Source: Gemmatimonadota bacterium (GTDB lineage: Bacteria > Gemmatimonadota > Gemmatimonadetes > Longimicrobiales > Gaopeijiaceae). Taken from it: 61,380 bases of DNA. Below are positions 51,505 through 60,574 of this stretch, piece by piece. Below the pieces are notes generated by a model. It had not been told where the DNA came from, ran no database searches, and saw only the letters and a list, made by a program, of their open reading frames with translations. Each line of letters starts with the position of its first letter. The stretch's first letter is position 1. The stretch spans positions 1-61,380 of the forward strand of contig JAQBXY010000021.1 in the NCBI GenBank assembly GCA_027623325.1, in the 5' to 3' direction. The translations under genes and the position numbers were made by a program.

Positions 51505-52289
51505 TGCTGGATCGCCTCACGGAGACCTTCGATGACCTCACTCATGGCCTCGCCCCCGGTGACCTTGAGAAAGATCTCCTCGAGGTGCGCGCCGCCAGCC
51601 TCGGCTTGAGCCCTCAGTTCATCCATGCCGCCGAGGGCGATGATCTCACCCTGGTTGATGATCGCGATGCGATCGCACAGCGCCTCAGCGACCTCGAGCG
51701 TGTGCGTGGACAGGAAGACGGTTCCTCCGTTGTCGGCGAACGTGCGGAAGAGTTCCTTGAGCACCTTCGCCGACCGTGGATCGAGTCCCACCATCGGCTC
51801 ATCGACAACGATAAGCTGAGGTTGATGGATGAGCGCAGAACTGATGAGGATCTTCTGCCTCATGCCGTGGGAGTAACTCTCGATGAGTTCGTCCTTCCAC
51901 GCCGTGAGTTGAAACAGCTCGAGAAGTCGATCGATACGCGCCTCGACGTCGGCTCCCTCCCGACCCCAGAGTCCCGCGACGAAGCGAAGGAACTCGGCCC
52001 CGGACAACTTCTCGTAGAGGTAGGGACGGTCCGGGATGTACCCGACTCTGGCCTTCGCTCGCTCCGGGTCGGCCAGCAGGTCGTCCCCTCCTACGAGCAC
52101 TCGCCCGGAGGACGGTCGCAGCACGCCCGCGACCATACGAATCGTCGTCGTCTTTCCGGCCCCGTTCGGACCCAGAAAGCCGAAGATCTCGCCCCGACGC
52201 ACATCGAGATCAATTCCCTTCACCGCAACGAAGGAGCCGTACTGCTTCCGCACGTCAATGAGTTGGAGCATCATCTGCGCTTCGGACAC
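51501..52289 (-). CDS. ABC transporter ATP-binding protein
   Basis: A 262-residue ATPase from GTG 52289, with AGGA six bases before it. Walker A is G-P-N-G-A-G-K-T-T, Walker B is L-I-V-V-D-E-P-M-V-G-L-D, and the signature is Y-S-H-G-M-R-Q-K. The last residue of the signature motif is unusual (S-H-G-M-R instead of S-G-G), as in several drug/lipid exporters. It pairs with the adjacent permease. Confidence 0.9.
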   Translation of the reverse strand: MSEAQMMLQLIDVRKQYGSFVAVKGIDLDVRRGEIFGFLGPNGAGKTTTIRMVAGVLRPSSGRVLVGGDDLLADPERAKARVGYIPDRPYLYEKLSGAEFLRFVAGLWGREGADVEARIDRLLELFQLTAWKDELIESYSHGMRQKILISSALIHQPQLIVVDEPMVGLDPRSAKVLKELFRTFADNGGTVFLSTHTLEVAEALCDRIAIINQGEIIALGGMDELRAQAEAGGAHLEEIFLKVTGGEAMSEVIEGLREAIQQ

Positions 52290-52317
52290 TGATATTCCTT
52301 TCGGATCGAAGGGATGT

Positions 52318-53853
52318 CTACTCGAGGACTTCGATATCGAGGTTGCCGATGAGTCGAACGATCTCGACTTGTTGGGCGAGCCCGCCGATGACGAAGCGAA
52401 TATGCGACGCGTCCGCAGGGTACTGCCCGAAGGTCGGATCGACGGCGACCCACTCGTCGAGCCAGACTTCGGGCCACGCATGGTAGAAGAAGGCTCCGTT
52501 CACGTATACGAGTCCGACCGCCGTGCGAGCCGGTAACCCGAGGGCCCGCGCCATCGCAACGAAAAGGACGGTGTGCTCGTTGCAGTCACCCTGGAGCGTC
52601 TCGAGAACCTGGACAGCATTGGGCACCGAGAAGGTGATCCGTTTGTCCAACATGTTGTAGACCGCCGTCGTAAGCTGGCGGGCGACCTGCTTCGGGTCTT
52701 GAGACCACTGACTCCGTCGGGCCGTGATTTCTCGGGCGCGTCGAATGATGCGCGCGTCGTCGCTTTGAATGAGGGGTTCCGGCTCCAGCGACGCACGCAG
52801 GTCCATGAAGGCGTACGGAAGCCGGTACCCCGGCTCAATTCCTTCCCAATCCCCGCGACGAATCACCAGGGTATCGCCGTGCAATGACTGCCGCCCGCCG
52901 TCCAGCTGGAATCCCTCGAGATCCACTCCGGTCAACCGGAATCGCAACTCGGCGAACTGCTCGACGTTCTCGAGGTCGACGTTGCTCTGCACTGCAGTCG
53001 AGAGGATGACGTCGCTGTCGATGGGCGATGAAGTCACGAGACGCGAGTCCTCCTGCGACTGCCTCGCCAACTCGTACTCCGTCTTCTCCATGGCGAAGCC
53101 CAACGCGCTCGAGGCCCGCAGAATACGGCCGTCCTCGTCGACCCAGCTCTCCACACGAATCCCCCCGAACACCTCGGCGATCTTCCAGGCTGGAATCGAG
53201 TCCGTTCGGGCGGAGACCCATCGGCCGGCACCGTTTGCCGATGCCGAGTCCGTCACGAAGAGGGTGTCGTGTTCGAGGACGTGCACTTCGACGGTCCGCA
53301 TGCTGAGGCTCGTCGGATCGAATACCGGGAGACGCACCGTCTCGCCCACCTCGAGCGCCCCACCCATCGCGACCCGAATCGGGACGACATTGGACATGAC
53401 CGGTGGCTGGGGGAGGCGGAAGCTCAAGTTCTGCTCACTTCCCGCAGAGACGATGGAGACTTCCAGCGTCGTGTCGGGACGGAGCACTCCGCTCGCTTCG
53501 AATCGACCAACCTCACTGTCCAGGGTGAACTGGAAGCTCTCCATGACCAGGGACGGGCTGAGTTTGACGCGCGTGCGAGCTACGGCGATCCCGGTCTGGC
53601 CCAACGCGGGCAGCTCGAGATTCATCACGTCTTCGAGCTCGAAACCGTCGGGGAGCGTGTCGAGGCGGGACGTCGCCTGACCGATCGTTCGGTCGCCCAT
53701 CGTCAGCGTGTAGAAGTTGATGCCCGGCGCGAGGGACAGGCTCGCCGCGGCCAGGCGCGCGAGTTCCGGTTGGAAGTACTCGTCGCGCGCTTTCCAACCG
53801 ACCATCGCCACCCACACAAGGACGATCGTCGTCCCGAGGATCCGTTTCCGCAT
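52318..53853 (-). CDS. Transglutaminase-like domain protein
   Basis: A 511-residue protein with one N-terminal helix (I-L-G-T-T-I-V-L-V-W-V-A-M-V-G-W). The C-terminal third is a transglutaminase-core fold with catalytic Cys in G-D-C-N-E-H-T, His in Y-H-A-W-P-E-V-W and Asp in A-V-D-P-T-F-G-Q. The N-terminal region is beta-rich. A ribosome site GGGAG precedes the ATG at 53853. It probably faces the periplasm. Substrate is not known; a peptidase-like role is possible. Confidence 0.83.
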   Translation of the reverse strand: MRKRILGTTIVLVWVAMVGWKARDEYFQPELARLAAASLSLAPGINFYTLTMGDRTIGQATSRLDTLPDGFELEDVMNLELPALGQTGIAVARTRVKLSPSLVMESFQFTLDSEVGRFEASGVLRPDTTLEVSIVSAGSEQNLSFRLPQPPVMSNVVPIRVAMGGALEVGETVRLPVFDPTSLSMRTVEVHVLEHDTLFVTDSASANGAGRWVSARTDSIPAWKIAEVFGGIRVESWVDEDGRILRASSALGFAMEKTEYELARQSQEDSRLVTSSPIDSDVILSTAVQSNVDLENVEQFAELRFRLTGVDLEGFQLDGGRQSLHGDTLVIRRGDWEGIEPGYRLPYAFMDLRASLEPEPLIQSDDARIIRRAREITARRSQWSQDPKQVARQLTTAVYNMLDKRITFSVPNAVQVLETLQGDCNEHTVLFVAMARALGLPARTAVGLVYVNGAFFYHAWPEVWLDEWVAVDPTFGQYPADASHIRFVIGGLAQQVEIVRLIGNLDIEVLE

Positions 53854-53944
53854 GTAGCAGTCTCCCTGCAGGCGAACGGGCCACTTCAGGTCCGGGATGG
53901 TCATGGGTACGGGAGAACCATAATCAGGTTCCCCGCTAACGGGG

Positions 53945-54460
53945 TCAGGTGGTCCGGTCGCGCGCCAGCTCCAGGACCAACTGCGAAAAGAGATCCACCT
54001 CGTAACTCGACGAAACCGCGATCGTCAAATCCTGGGGCGGCAGGCCTTCGTCGAGATGGTTGTAGAGGAATTCGACCAAAGCCCGCGCGGACACCTCGGG
54101 TTCGATGAGCCCTGCTCCCATGCCGATCGGGGGGAGCGCCAGAGAATCGAGACCAAGATCGGACGCTCGGCGAAGCCCGTTTTGCAGCGCCTTCTGTACA
54201 GTCGCCGCGGTCTGAGGCTCGTCCTCGGTCATCACCACGACGTGGATCAGGAAGGTCGCGGGCAGATTGCCCCCGGGCGTGATGACCGCTCCTCCGAGCG
54301 GGAGCACACCGATACTCTCCAAGCGGTCGGTGACGGCACCGCCGGCGACGATCGCGAGGTCACGGGACGCGCTGTTGACCGGTGAGAGATCGGAACGAAT
54401 CGAGCGCATGACTCCCGCGGAACCGAGTTCGGTCAACTCGGCTTGCACGACGGTAATCAC
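53945..54460 (-). CDS. Macro-domain protein
   Basis: A 171-residue Macro-domain protein. V-N-S-A-S-R-D-L-A-I-V-A-G-G-A-V is the ADP-ribose-binding Asn-Ala-Gly-rich loop in variant form, and A-L-P-P-I-G-M-G-A-G-L is the second glycine loop. It may bind or hydrolyse ADP-ribose derivatives. Its start overlaps the TPR gene stop by 4 bases. Confidence 0.78.
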   Translation of the reverse strand: MITVVQAELTELGSAGVMRSIRSDLSPVNSASRDLAIVAGGAVTDRLESIGVLPLGGAVITPGGNLPATFLIHVVVMTEDEPQTAATVQKALQNGLRRASDLGLDSLALPPIGMGAGLIEPEVSARALVEFLYNHLDEGLPPQDLTIAVSSSYEVDLFSQLVLELARDRTT

Positions 54461-55395
54461 GGCGTCTGTAGCTCCCGAACCCGCCGATACATCTCGGCCG
54501 CCTCTGTGGAGAGGCTCTTTCGGTCGTACAGATGTCCGAGCGTATAGAAGGGGCGTGGGTCGCCCGGCATGAGCTGTGCGGCTCGCTCGACGAGCGGAAT
54601 GGCCTCGTCGAAACCGCCCGACCGATTGAGCGCTTCCCCGCGGTAGTAGAACGCCGGCCCGTTCTCAGCATCATGTTCGCAGACCCAGCGCAGCTCGACG
54701 TCTGCCTGAGCGTAGAGTCCCCGTCGAAACGAGAGGATGCCCGCAGCGAGTCGCGCCGCGACATCGTCGGGCGCATTCCGAAGGGCTCGCCGCAACATCG
54801 CGTCGGCGACCTCATAGCGCGCGAGCGCGGTCAAGGCCGAGCCGTGGTTGGTAAGCACCTCGACGTTGTCCGGTTCCAGGCGAAGTGCCTCTTCGAAGTG
54901 TTCGACCGCCGCCTCGAACTTCCCAACTTCGTCAAAGAGGACACCGAGGTTGTTGTGTGCCTTCAGGCTAGCCGGGTTCTCCGCAACGATCTCACGGTAC
55001 AGCTCGATCGCTTCATTAACGCGGCCTCGTTCGACGAGGTCGCGAGCGCGGGCCAGCTGATTTCCGGCCGGCCGCACGACGGAGTCCGAGACGGGCGCTT
55101 TGGAAACCTGCGGCGGCGACGGTACCGGGGCGACCTCGGGCTGACGCGCGGACGAGCGATCCGCTTTGGGCTCCGGGGCTGCGGCCGATTCCTTCCCGTC
55201 CCGCGCCGCTGGGGCCGGTTCCTTCGCGTCCCGGGCCACGGCGACGGGCTCCTCCCCGTCCATTACGGAGTTGGGTGCCTCGGGGGGCTCGGGTGTCGGG
55301 ACCTCCGCACGCCGCGTCCCGGCATCCGGCAGCAACTCGACCTGACGCTCGTCGGGAGGGAGTCGTTGGCCCTTCTTCCGCTTCCGCGGCGTCAT
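54457..55395 (-). CDS. TPR protein with low-complexity N-terminus
   Basis: A 312-residue protein. The first 115 residues are disordered, Pro/Ala/Glu/Lys-rich (T-P-E-P-P-E-A-P and K-E-P-A-P-A-A-R repeats). Residues about 120-310 contain four or five TPR repeats, including A-I-E-L-Y-R-E-I-V-A-E-N-P-A-S-L-K-A-H-N-N-L-G-V and E-E-A-L-R-L-E-P-D-N. TPRs mediate protein-protein contacts. Starts by ATGA overlap with cutA. Confidence 0.82.
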   Translation of the reverse strand: MTPRKRKKGQRLPPDERQVELLPDAGTRRAEVPTPEPPEAPNSVMDGEEPVAVARDAKEPAPAARDGKESAAAPEPKADRSSARQPEVAPVPSPPQVSKAPVSDSVVRPAGNQLARARDLVERGRVNEAIELYREIVAENPASLKAHNNLGVLFDEVGKFEAAVEHFEEALRLEPDNVEVLTNHGSALTALARYEVADAMLRRALRNAPDDVAARLAAGILSFRRGLYAQADVELRWVCEHDAENGPAFYYRGEALNRSGGFDEAIPLVERAAQLMPGDPRPFYTLGHLYDRKSLSTEAAEMYRRVRELQTP

Positions 55396-55733
55396 GGGGC
55401 CACCCTGACTTCCCCGCGGACCCAATCCATGTAGGCGGTCGAACCGTCGGGAGTGGGGATGACCAAGACCTCGGGCACGTCATAGGGGTGCAACTCGATG
55501 ATACGCTCTCGCAGTTGAGGAAAGGCCGCCTCAGTGGTCTTGAGGATCACGAGCACCTCCGTCTCGCGCTGCACCTGTCCCTGCCATCGGAAGATCGACG
55601 TCACGCCCGGTACGAGATTCGAGCACGCAGCCAAGCGCTCCTCAACGAGTCGGGTCGCGAGCCGCTCGGCAACGTCGGCGTCGGGCACCGTCGTCAGCAC
55701 GGCCATGAGCGCCGTGTCGGGAGAATCGGGCAT
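55392..55733 (-). CDS. cutA: Divalent-cation tolerance protein CutA
   Basis: A 113-residue CutA1. The family pattern includes R-L-A-A-C-S-N-L-V-P-G-V-T-S-I-F-R-W-Q-G, then V-L-V-I-L-K-T-T and E-L-H-P-Y-D-V-P-E-V-L. Homotrimers bind copper or other divalent ions. It overlaps the TPR gene at its end and follows the ligase gene by 5 bases. Confidence 0.92.
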   Translation of the reverse strand: MPDSPDTALMAVLTTVPDADVAERLATRLVEERLAACSNLVPGVTSIFRWQGQVQRETEVLVILKTTEAAFPQLRERIIELHPYDVPEVLVIPTPDGSTAYMDWVRGEVRVAP

Positions 55734-55738
55734 GGTAC

Positions 55739-57583
55739 TCAGGGGCCGGTGGCGTCTGCCGCCTCACCCTCGTACAGGCCAGCGATCACCGAGGAAAGGC
55801 GATCTTGAACCTCGCGACGCTTGATCTTGAGCGTCGGGGTAAGGAGGCCGTTCTCGATCGTAAATTCCTCGTCCAGCAGCGCGATCTTCTTGGGCCTCTC
55901 GAAGGAAGCCACGTCGACGAGCATCGCACCAACTTCGGCCTCTATGTGCTGAAGCACACGAGCATCGTTCACGAGGTCGCGTCGAGAGTCCCACGAAATG
56001 TCCTGGCTCGCCGCCCATGCCTCGAGTGCTGGAAACGAAGGCACGAGCAGCAACGCACAGTAGCGCCGACGATCCCCGATCAGGACCGCCTGTTCGACGA
56101 GCTCATGAGTCTTGAGGCGATTCTCGATCGGCTGCGGGGCCACGTTCTTCCCGCCCGCGGTCACGATGATGTCCTTCTTGCGGTCCGTGATCTTCAGGAA
56201 CCCGTCGGAATCGATCTCACCAATGTCCCCGGTCGCGAACCATCCCTCCGCGTCGATTACCTCCGCCGTCGCCTCGGGCTTGTTGTAGTACCCCTTCATG
56301 ACCTGGCCACCGCGAAGAAAAATTTCGCCGTCCGGAGCAATCCGAGTTTCGGTCCCGGGGACGGGCTTGCCCACGGTGCCGATCCGAAAGTCGCTCTCGG
56401 TGTTCACGTGCGTGACCGGGCTCGTTTCGGTGAGGCCGTACCCTTCGAAGATCTTGAGTCCGATCGAGTAAAAGAAGCGATTCAGCGCGGGAGCGAGCGG
56501 CCCTCCTCCGCTTACGAAGAAGTTGAGATTGCCACCCACGGCATTCTTCACTTTCGAGAACACCAGCCGGTCCGCGATCCTGTACTGAAGCGCGAGCCAA
56601 CCCGCCGGTTCCCTTCCCTCGAGCCGAAGCGTCGCAGCGCGATCCGCGACTCCTACCGCCCAGGCGATCAGTTTGCGCTTGATACCCTGCGCACTCATGA
56701 CGTTGTTGTAGATCTTCTCGTAGACACGCGGCACCGACACCACGACTGTCGGCCGCAACGTCCGCATGTCGGCGACGACCGTGTCCATCGATCGAGGATA
56801 CCCGATCGTGCAGCCCACCCACATGAACAGGTAATCCGCCATGCGCTGGAGGATGTGTGAGAGCGGAAGGAAGCTCACCGTGTTGTCGGTCGCGCCGACA
56901 TCCAGCACCATGCACACGGCGCGGACATCTGAGGCCACGTTGTTGTGGGTCAGCATGACCCCCTTGGGAGGCCCCGTCGTCCCGGATGTATAGAGTACGG
57001 TCGCAACATCGTCCGGCTTGGCTCGCAGCGCCGCCGTGCGGAATGTCTCATCGGACCATCGGGCGTCGATCTCGGCGCCAGCCGCGAGGAACTCATCCCA
57101 GTGAATGACCCCATCGAGCGGTGTGGCCATCGCGTCGAACGCGACCACCGCTACCTCATGAGGGCATTCGGCCGAAGCATCCCGCGCCTTACGAGCCTGC
57201 TCCTCGGTCGACACGAACACGAGCTTCGCACCCGAGTCGGAGAGGACGTAGGCCACCTGCGCCGCGGTCAGCGTCGGATAGATCGGAACGCTGATGATGC
57301 CCCCGCACAGACATCCATAATCGGCCATCGCCCACTCGGGACGATTGTCGGAGAGGATGGCGACTCGGTCTCCCCGTTCGATTCCAGCAGCCTCAAGTGA
57401 TGCGGCTACCCGGCGCACCGACCGGAGGACCTCGGCGTAGCTGATGTCGACAACGCGCTCGGCGGTCTCGAGGCGCTGACACGCGGCGGCTCCCGGATTC
57501 CGGGTCACACCTTCGAAGAAGAGTTCGGTGAGCGTCGAGTCCGGGACGGGCGTGTCATTCGCAAAATAGTCCAGCGCGGTCAC
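55739..57583 (-). CDS. Long-chain acyl-CoA ligase (AMP-binding)
   Basis: A 614-residue ANL-superfamily enzyme. The P-loop is L-Y-T-S-G-T-T-G-P-P-K-G-V, followed by Y-G-L-T-E-T-S-P, W-F-A-T-G-D-I-G and D-R-K-K-D-I-I-V-T-A-G-G-K-N-V-A-P-Q-P-I-E-N. The C-terminal Lys region is present. It resembles the FAA1/COG1022 acyl-CoA synthetases. It activates fatty acids as adenylates and CoA esters. Confidence 0.93.
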   Translation of the reverse strand: MTALDYFANDTPVPDSTLTELFFEGVTRNPGAAACQRLETAERVVDISYAEVLRSVRRVAASLEAAGIERGDRVAILSDNRPEWAMADYGCLCGGIISVPIYPTLTAAQVAYVLSDSGAKLVFVSTEEQARKARDASAECPHEVAVVAFDAMATPLDGVIHWDEFLAAGAEIDARWSDETFRTAALRAKPDDVATVLYTSGTTGPPKGVMLTHNNVASDVRAVCMVLDVGATDNTVSFLPLSHILQRMADYLFMWVGCTIGYPRSMDTVVADMRTLRPTVVVSVPRVYEKIYNNVMSAQGIKRKLIAWAVGVADRAATLRLEGREPAGWLALQYRIADRLVFSKVKNAVGGNLNFFVSGGGPLAPALNRFFYSIGLKIFEGYGLTETSPVTHVNTESDFRIGTVGKPVPGTETRIAPDGEIFLRGGQVMKGYYNKPEATAEVIDAEGWFATGDIGEIDSDGFLKITDRKKDIIVTAGGKNVAPQPIENRLKTHELVEQAVLIGDRRRYCALLLVPSFPALEAWAASQDISWDSRRDLVNDARVLQHIEAEVGAMLVDVASFERPKKIALLDEEFTIENGLLTPTLKIKRREVQDRLSSVIAGLYEGEAADATGP

Positions 57584-57602
57584 GCCTCCTCCTCTCTCGA
57601 AA

Positions 57603-58022
57603 TCAAGCGCGTTCCACGCGAAGATCGAAATCGATCTCGGGATCGAGCGTGTGTAGGACCGAGCAGTACTTGTCCCGCGAAAGCTCGATCGCGCGATCGA
57701 GCTTGGATTGGTCCTCGGCGGTAGGGCCGCCTAGGCGATAAAGCAGCTTCACCGACACGAACCGCTTGGGCACCGTCTCGGCTCGTTCGCCGATCGCTTC
57801 CACCTCCAGCGATTCGACCGGAACCCGCGACTTCTCCAGAATCATCAGAACGTCGACCGCCATACAGCCGGCGAGAGCCATCAGCAGGAGCTGCGTCGGG
57901 GTTTGACCAAGCTTGCCGTCACTGTCGACAACGATCTGAACCCCCTCGTCAGGGCCTCCTTCGAACACGAGACCCGCGCCACTCCATCGAAGCCTGACCT
58001 GGCGGATATTAGAAGTGAGCAT
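57603..58022 (-). CDS. OsmC/Ohr family protein
   Basis: A 139-residue OsmC-fold protein. The two active cysteines are in L-A-G-C-M-A-V-D-V-L and R-D-K-Y-C-S-V-L-H-T-L. It is expected to reduce organic hydroperoxides with a thiol cofactor. Starts at ATG 58022, overlapping the end of the TPR gene by 14 bases. Confidence 0.87.
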   Translation of the reverse strand: MLTSNIRQVRLRWSGAGLVFEGGPDEGVQIVVDSDGKLGQTPTQLLLMALAGCMAVDVLMILEKSRVPVESLEVEAIGERAETVPKRFVSVKLLYRLGGPTAEDQSKLDRAIELSRDKYCSVLHTLDPEIDFDLRVERA

Positions 58023-58464
58023 CTGGATCGTCGACGTCGTAGTTCCCGTCGTGCGCTCTGCCTCTCAACTGAGCCAGGGTCCATCGCGCGTGCTCGACGT
58101 GGGCCCCCGCCTCCTCATCCTTGGGCGCGTGGGAAAGGAAGGCCTCGAGGTGTTCGATCGAGGCAGCGGGCTGCTCGCTGCGAAGGAGGATAAACGCCAG
58201 TCCGTAGTGGGCACCGGCCGCTGCGGGGTTTTTCTGAAGGACGTGGCGGTAGGTTTTCGCCGCTTCTTCGACCATGCCGATCCGTGTGTAGCAGATCGCG
58301 ATCTGCTGTAGCACGATCGCGTCCCCAGGCGACTCTTTCAGCGCCAGTCGGAACGACGTGAGAGCCTCGTGGAATTTACCTGCCGTAAGGAGATCGAGGC
58401 CCTCGTGGTAATAGTCGACCGGCTGGACATCCTCGTTGCCCAGAATCTTCTTCCAGAACGCCAT
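58009..58464 (-). CDS. TPR-repeat protein
   Basis: A 151-residue protein starting at ATG 58464. It contains three TPR-like helical repeats: D-Y-Y-H-E-G-L-D-L-L-T-A-G-K-F-H-E-A-L-T, then A-A-K-T-Y-R-H-V-L-Q-K-N-P-A and A-S-I-E-H-L-E-A-F-L. The C-terminus is acidic. The partner is unknown. Confidence 0.75.
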   Translation of the reverse strand: MAFWKKILGNEDVQPVDYYHEGLDLLTAGKFHEALTSFRLALKESPGDAIVLQQIAICYTRIGMVEEAAKTYRHVLQKNPAAAGAHYGLAFILLRSEQPAASIEHLEAFLSHAPKDEEAGAHVEHARWTLAQLRGRAHDGNYDVDDPDAHF

Positions 58465-58567
58465 GCTCGGGGGTTGGCTAGAGGCCTGTGGCACCGCAGG
58501 AGAGAGCCTCCGGAGGTCCTCCCAGGGTTGCCGGAAGGTAGGCGACCCACCACACCGGACGCAACGC

Positions 58568-59248
58568 TTAACCCCTTGTCGCGACGACCGTTTCGGCCTC
58601 CGCCGCGAGGATCGAGAGCCCGGCCTTCCGGAGAAGCTCCTCGGTTCCGGCGGGAGCGCGAACGACCAGAAGCCGTGCGAGAGGCGCCGTTACCCGAGCG
58701 GCTTCCACAACAAGCTCCGTTCCCAGCCTACCGTCGAGGACGATGCCCCGAAGGCTCCGCGAGAAAAAGCAGAGCCCGGGTCCAGACACGATCCGACTGA
58801 TTCTCACCCGGTCCGTCCACTCCCGAGTGTCGGCATCGACCACAACCACCTGCACCTCTTCCATGACCTCTGCCAGGGCCGCTCCATACCGGGCGGCCCC
58901 CCCGACCAACACGACGGTCCCGGAACCGCCCGTGATCCCGAGTAGAGCGATGATCCGGGAGGATTCGTCGTCGGAGATGGGGCCGTCGGATCTATCCGAA
59001 GAACCCTCGGATCTATCCGAAGAACCTTCGGATCTATCCGACCCCGCGAGGCCGGGGGACAACTCGTCCCGGGGGGGCGCTCGCAGATCGGCGAACCCAC
59101 TCGCGATCGGATAGGAATCCCGGCAGTTCGGGCACCCGAGAATGCCCTCGTGGACACGCCGCTCGATGAGCCGGTCGGCACGAAGGATGAGCCCGAAGGT
59201 CGGGCCACAACGTGGACACGTGAGCCGATCGGTCAGAAGGAGGTGCAC
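58568..59248 (-). CDS. Trm112-like zinc ribbon fused to a methyltransferase-like domain
   Basis: A 226-residue protein from GTG 59248. A zinc-ribbon at the N-terminus has C-P-R-C-G and C-P-N-C-R, then Y-P-I-A-S-G-F-A-D-L-R, the Trm112/YbaR pattern. After a linker with a 7-residue tandem repeat (S-D-R-S-E-G-S) comes a Rossmann-like domain with V-V-L-V-G-G-A-A-R-Y-G and V-V-V-V-D-A-D, like a SAM-binding fold. The weak glycine motif makes methyl transfer uncertain. It follows the pterin SDR by 16 bases. Confidence 0.65.
   Translation of the reverse strand: MHLLLTDRLTCPRCGPTFGLILRADRLIERRVHEGILGCPNCRDSYPIASGFADLRAPPRDELSPGLAGSDRSEGSSDRSEGSSDRSDGPISDDESSRIIALLGITGGSGTVVLVGGAARYGAALAEVMEEVQVVVVDADTREWTDRVRISRIVSGPGLCFFSRSLRGIVLDGRLGTELVVEAARVTAPLARLLVVRAPAGTEELLRKAGLSILAAEAETVVATRG
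58986..59041. repeat. 21-bp tandem repeat inside the zinc-ribbon gene
   Basis: Two copies of a 21-bp unit (58986-59006 and 59007-59027) differ at one position, followed by a partial third copy. The unit begins TCGGATCTATCC and encodes S-D-R-S-E-G-S, so copy-number change keeps the reading frame. Likely a slippage-prone linker. Confidence 0.85.
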
Positions 59249-59264
59249 GCCGTCGCCGTCTCGG

Positions 59265-59975
59265 TCAGCCGCGTTCGACCCTGAGCACCGGAATGCTGAC
59301 GGTATCGGAGCGTGTCGCGATGAACAGGACGGCATCGGCTACTTCCGACGCCGCCAGCATGTCGGCCCGATCGGGCAGATTGGGATCGGAGTCCGGTTCG
59401 AGTGGGTCCCAAAGCGGTGTGTCCGTCGCCGCCGGTTCGACCAACGACGCACGCACCCCGGATCCCTTCAACTCCTCCAGCAGGACCTCATGGAATCCCC
59501 TCAGCCCGAACTTGGAGGCCGAATACGCCGCGTTTCCGGTAAACGCTCGCCTTCCCGCAACGGAGCCGATGTTCACGATGAGACCGGACCTTCGTTCCAG
59601 CATAGCCGGCAACAACGCCCGCACCACCAGAAACGGACCACGCAGGTTCACCGCGATCTGGGCGTCGAACGACGCCACCGACTCCTTGTCGCAGGCAGCG
59701 ATGCCGAAGGTCCCTGCTGCGTTGACCACGATGTCGGGGGCACCACCCATCACGTCGGTCATATCGTCCAAGGCGAGCCAGGTCGCCGTCTCGTCGCGAA
59801 GGTCGACACGGAGTGGCTCTACGCCGTGGTGACGGGACAGGTCGGCGAGATCGTCCTCCGAGCGAGCGAGCCCCCAGACCCGCGCACCGGCCCGTGACAA
59901 CGACTCCGCCACCTGACGGCCGATTCCCCGGCTCGCACCCGTGACGAGCGCCGTTCGACCGCTCAGGTCACTCAT
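59265..59975 (-). CDS. SDR oxidoreductase, candidate pterin (sepiapterin-type) reductase
   Basis: A 236-residue classical SDR. T-G-A-S-R-G-I-G binds NADP(H), N-A-A-G-T-F-G follows, and the catalytic S-V-A-G-R-R-A-F-T-G-N-A-A-Y-S-A-S-K is intact. Its ATG is formed by the last base of the FolE stop (TGATG), which joins it to PTPS and FolE in one operon. By this context it may carry out the last reductions of a biopterin pathway; sequence alone is not specific. Confidence 0.72.
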   Translation of the reverse strand: MSDLSGRTALVTGASRGIGRQVAESLSRAGARVWGLARSEDDLADLSRHHGVEPLRVDLRDETATWLALDDMTDVMGGAPDIVVNAAGTFGIAACDKESVASFDAQIAVNLRGPFLVVRALLPAMLERRSGLIVNIGSVAGRRAFTGNAAYSASKFGLRGFHEVLLEELKGSGVRASLVEPAATDTPLWDPLEPDSDPNLPDRADMLAASEVADAVLFIATRSDTVSIPVLRVERG

Positions 59976-60574
59976 CAAAGCGGCCGATGAAGACTGGTGC
60001 ACAGCCGGAGAAACTCATCTCGCGTGCGATGATCCTCGAGGAAGATCCCGCGCATCGCCGATGTCACCGTCTTCGAGTTCTGTTTCTCCACCCCCCGCAT
60101 CATCATGCATAGGTGGTACGCCTCGATCACGACGGCCACACCCTGTGGCTCCGTCGTTTCCCAAACGGCTTGAGCAACCTGCTCGGTAAGCCGCTCTTGA
60201 ACCTGGAACCGTCGTGCGAAGACTTCGACGAGGCGGGCGATCTTCGACAGGCCCATGATCTTGCCATTGGGGATGTAGGCCACGTGCGCCTTGCCGAAGA
60301 ACGGCAACATGTGATGCTCGCACAGCGAGTACAGTTCGATGTCCTTCACGAGCACCATGCCATGGTGGCCTTCCTCGAAGAGCGCGTCGCCCACGACTTC
60401 GACGGGGTCCTCGCGGTAGCCTTTCGTGAGGAACGCCATCGATTCCGCGACACGCTCCGGAGTCTTCTTCATGCCCTCGCGCTCCGGATCGTCTCCCAGC
60501 CGCCGGATCATTTCAGCGACGAGGTCCTCGAAGGCGAGGGTGGACAGGTCCGGTCGACCGTCAGAAGGGCTCAT
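59975..60574 (-). CDS. folE: GTP cyclohydrolase I (FolE)
   Basis: A 199-residue FolE. Zinc ligands are in [15 protein letters not shown] and H-L-C-M-M-M-R-G, and Q-E-R-L-T-E-Q-V-A forms part of the pterin site. It opens the imidazole ring of GTP and makes 7,8-dihydroneopterin triphosphate. Directly downstream of PTPS with a 4-base overlap. Confidence 0.95.
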   Translation of the reverse strand: MSPSDGRPDLSTLAFEDLVAEMIRRLGDDPEREGMKKTPERVAESMAFLTKGYREDPVEVVGDALFEEGHHGMVLVKDIELYSLCEHHMLPFFGKAHVAYIPNGKIMGLSKIARLVEVFARRFQVQERLTEQVAQAVWETTEPQGVAVVIEAYHLCMMMRGVEKQNSKTVTSAMRGIFLEDHRTRDEFLRLCTSLHRPL

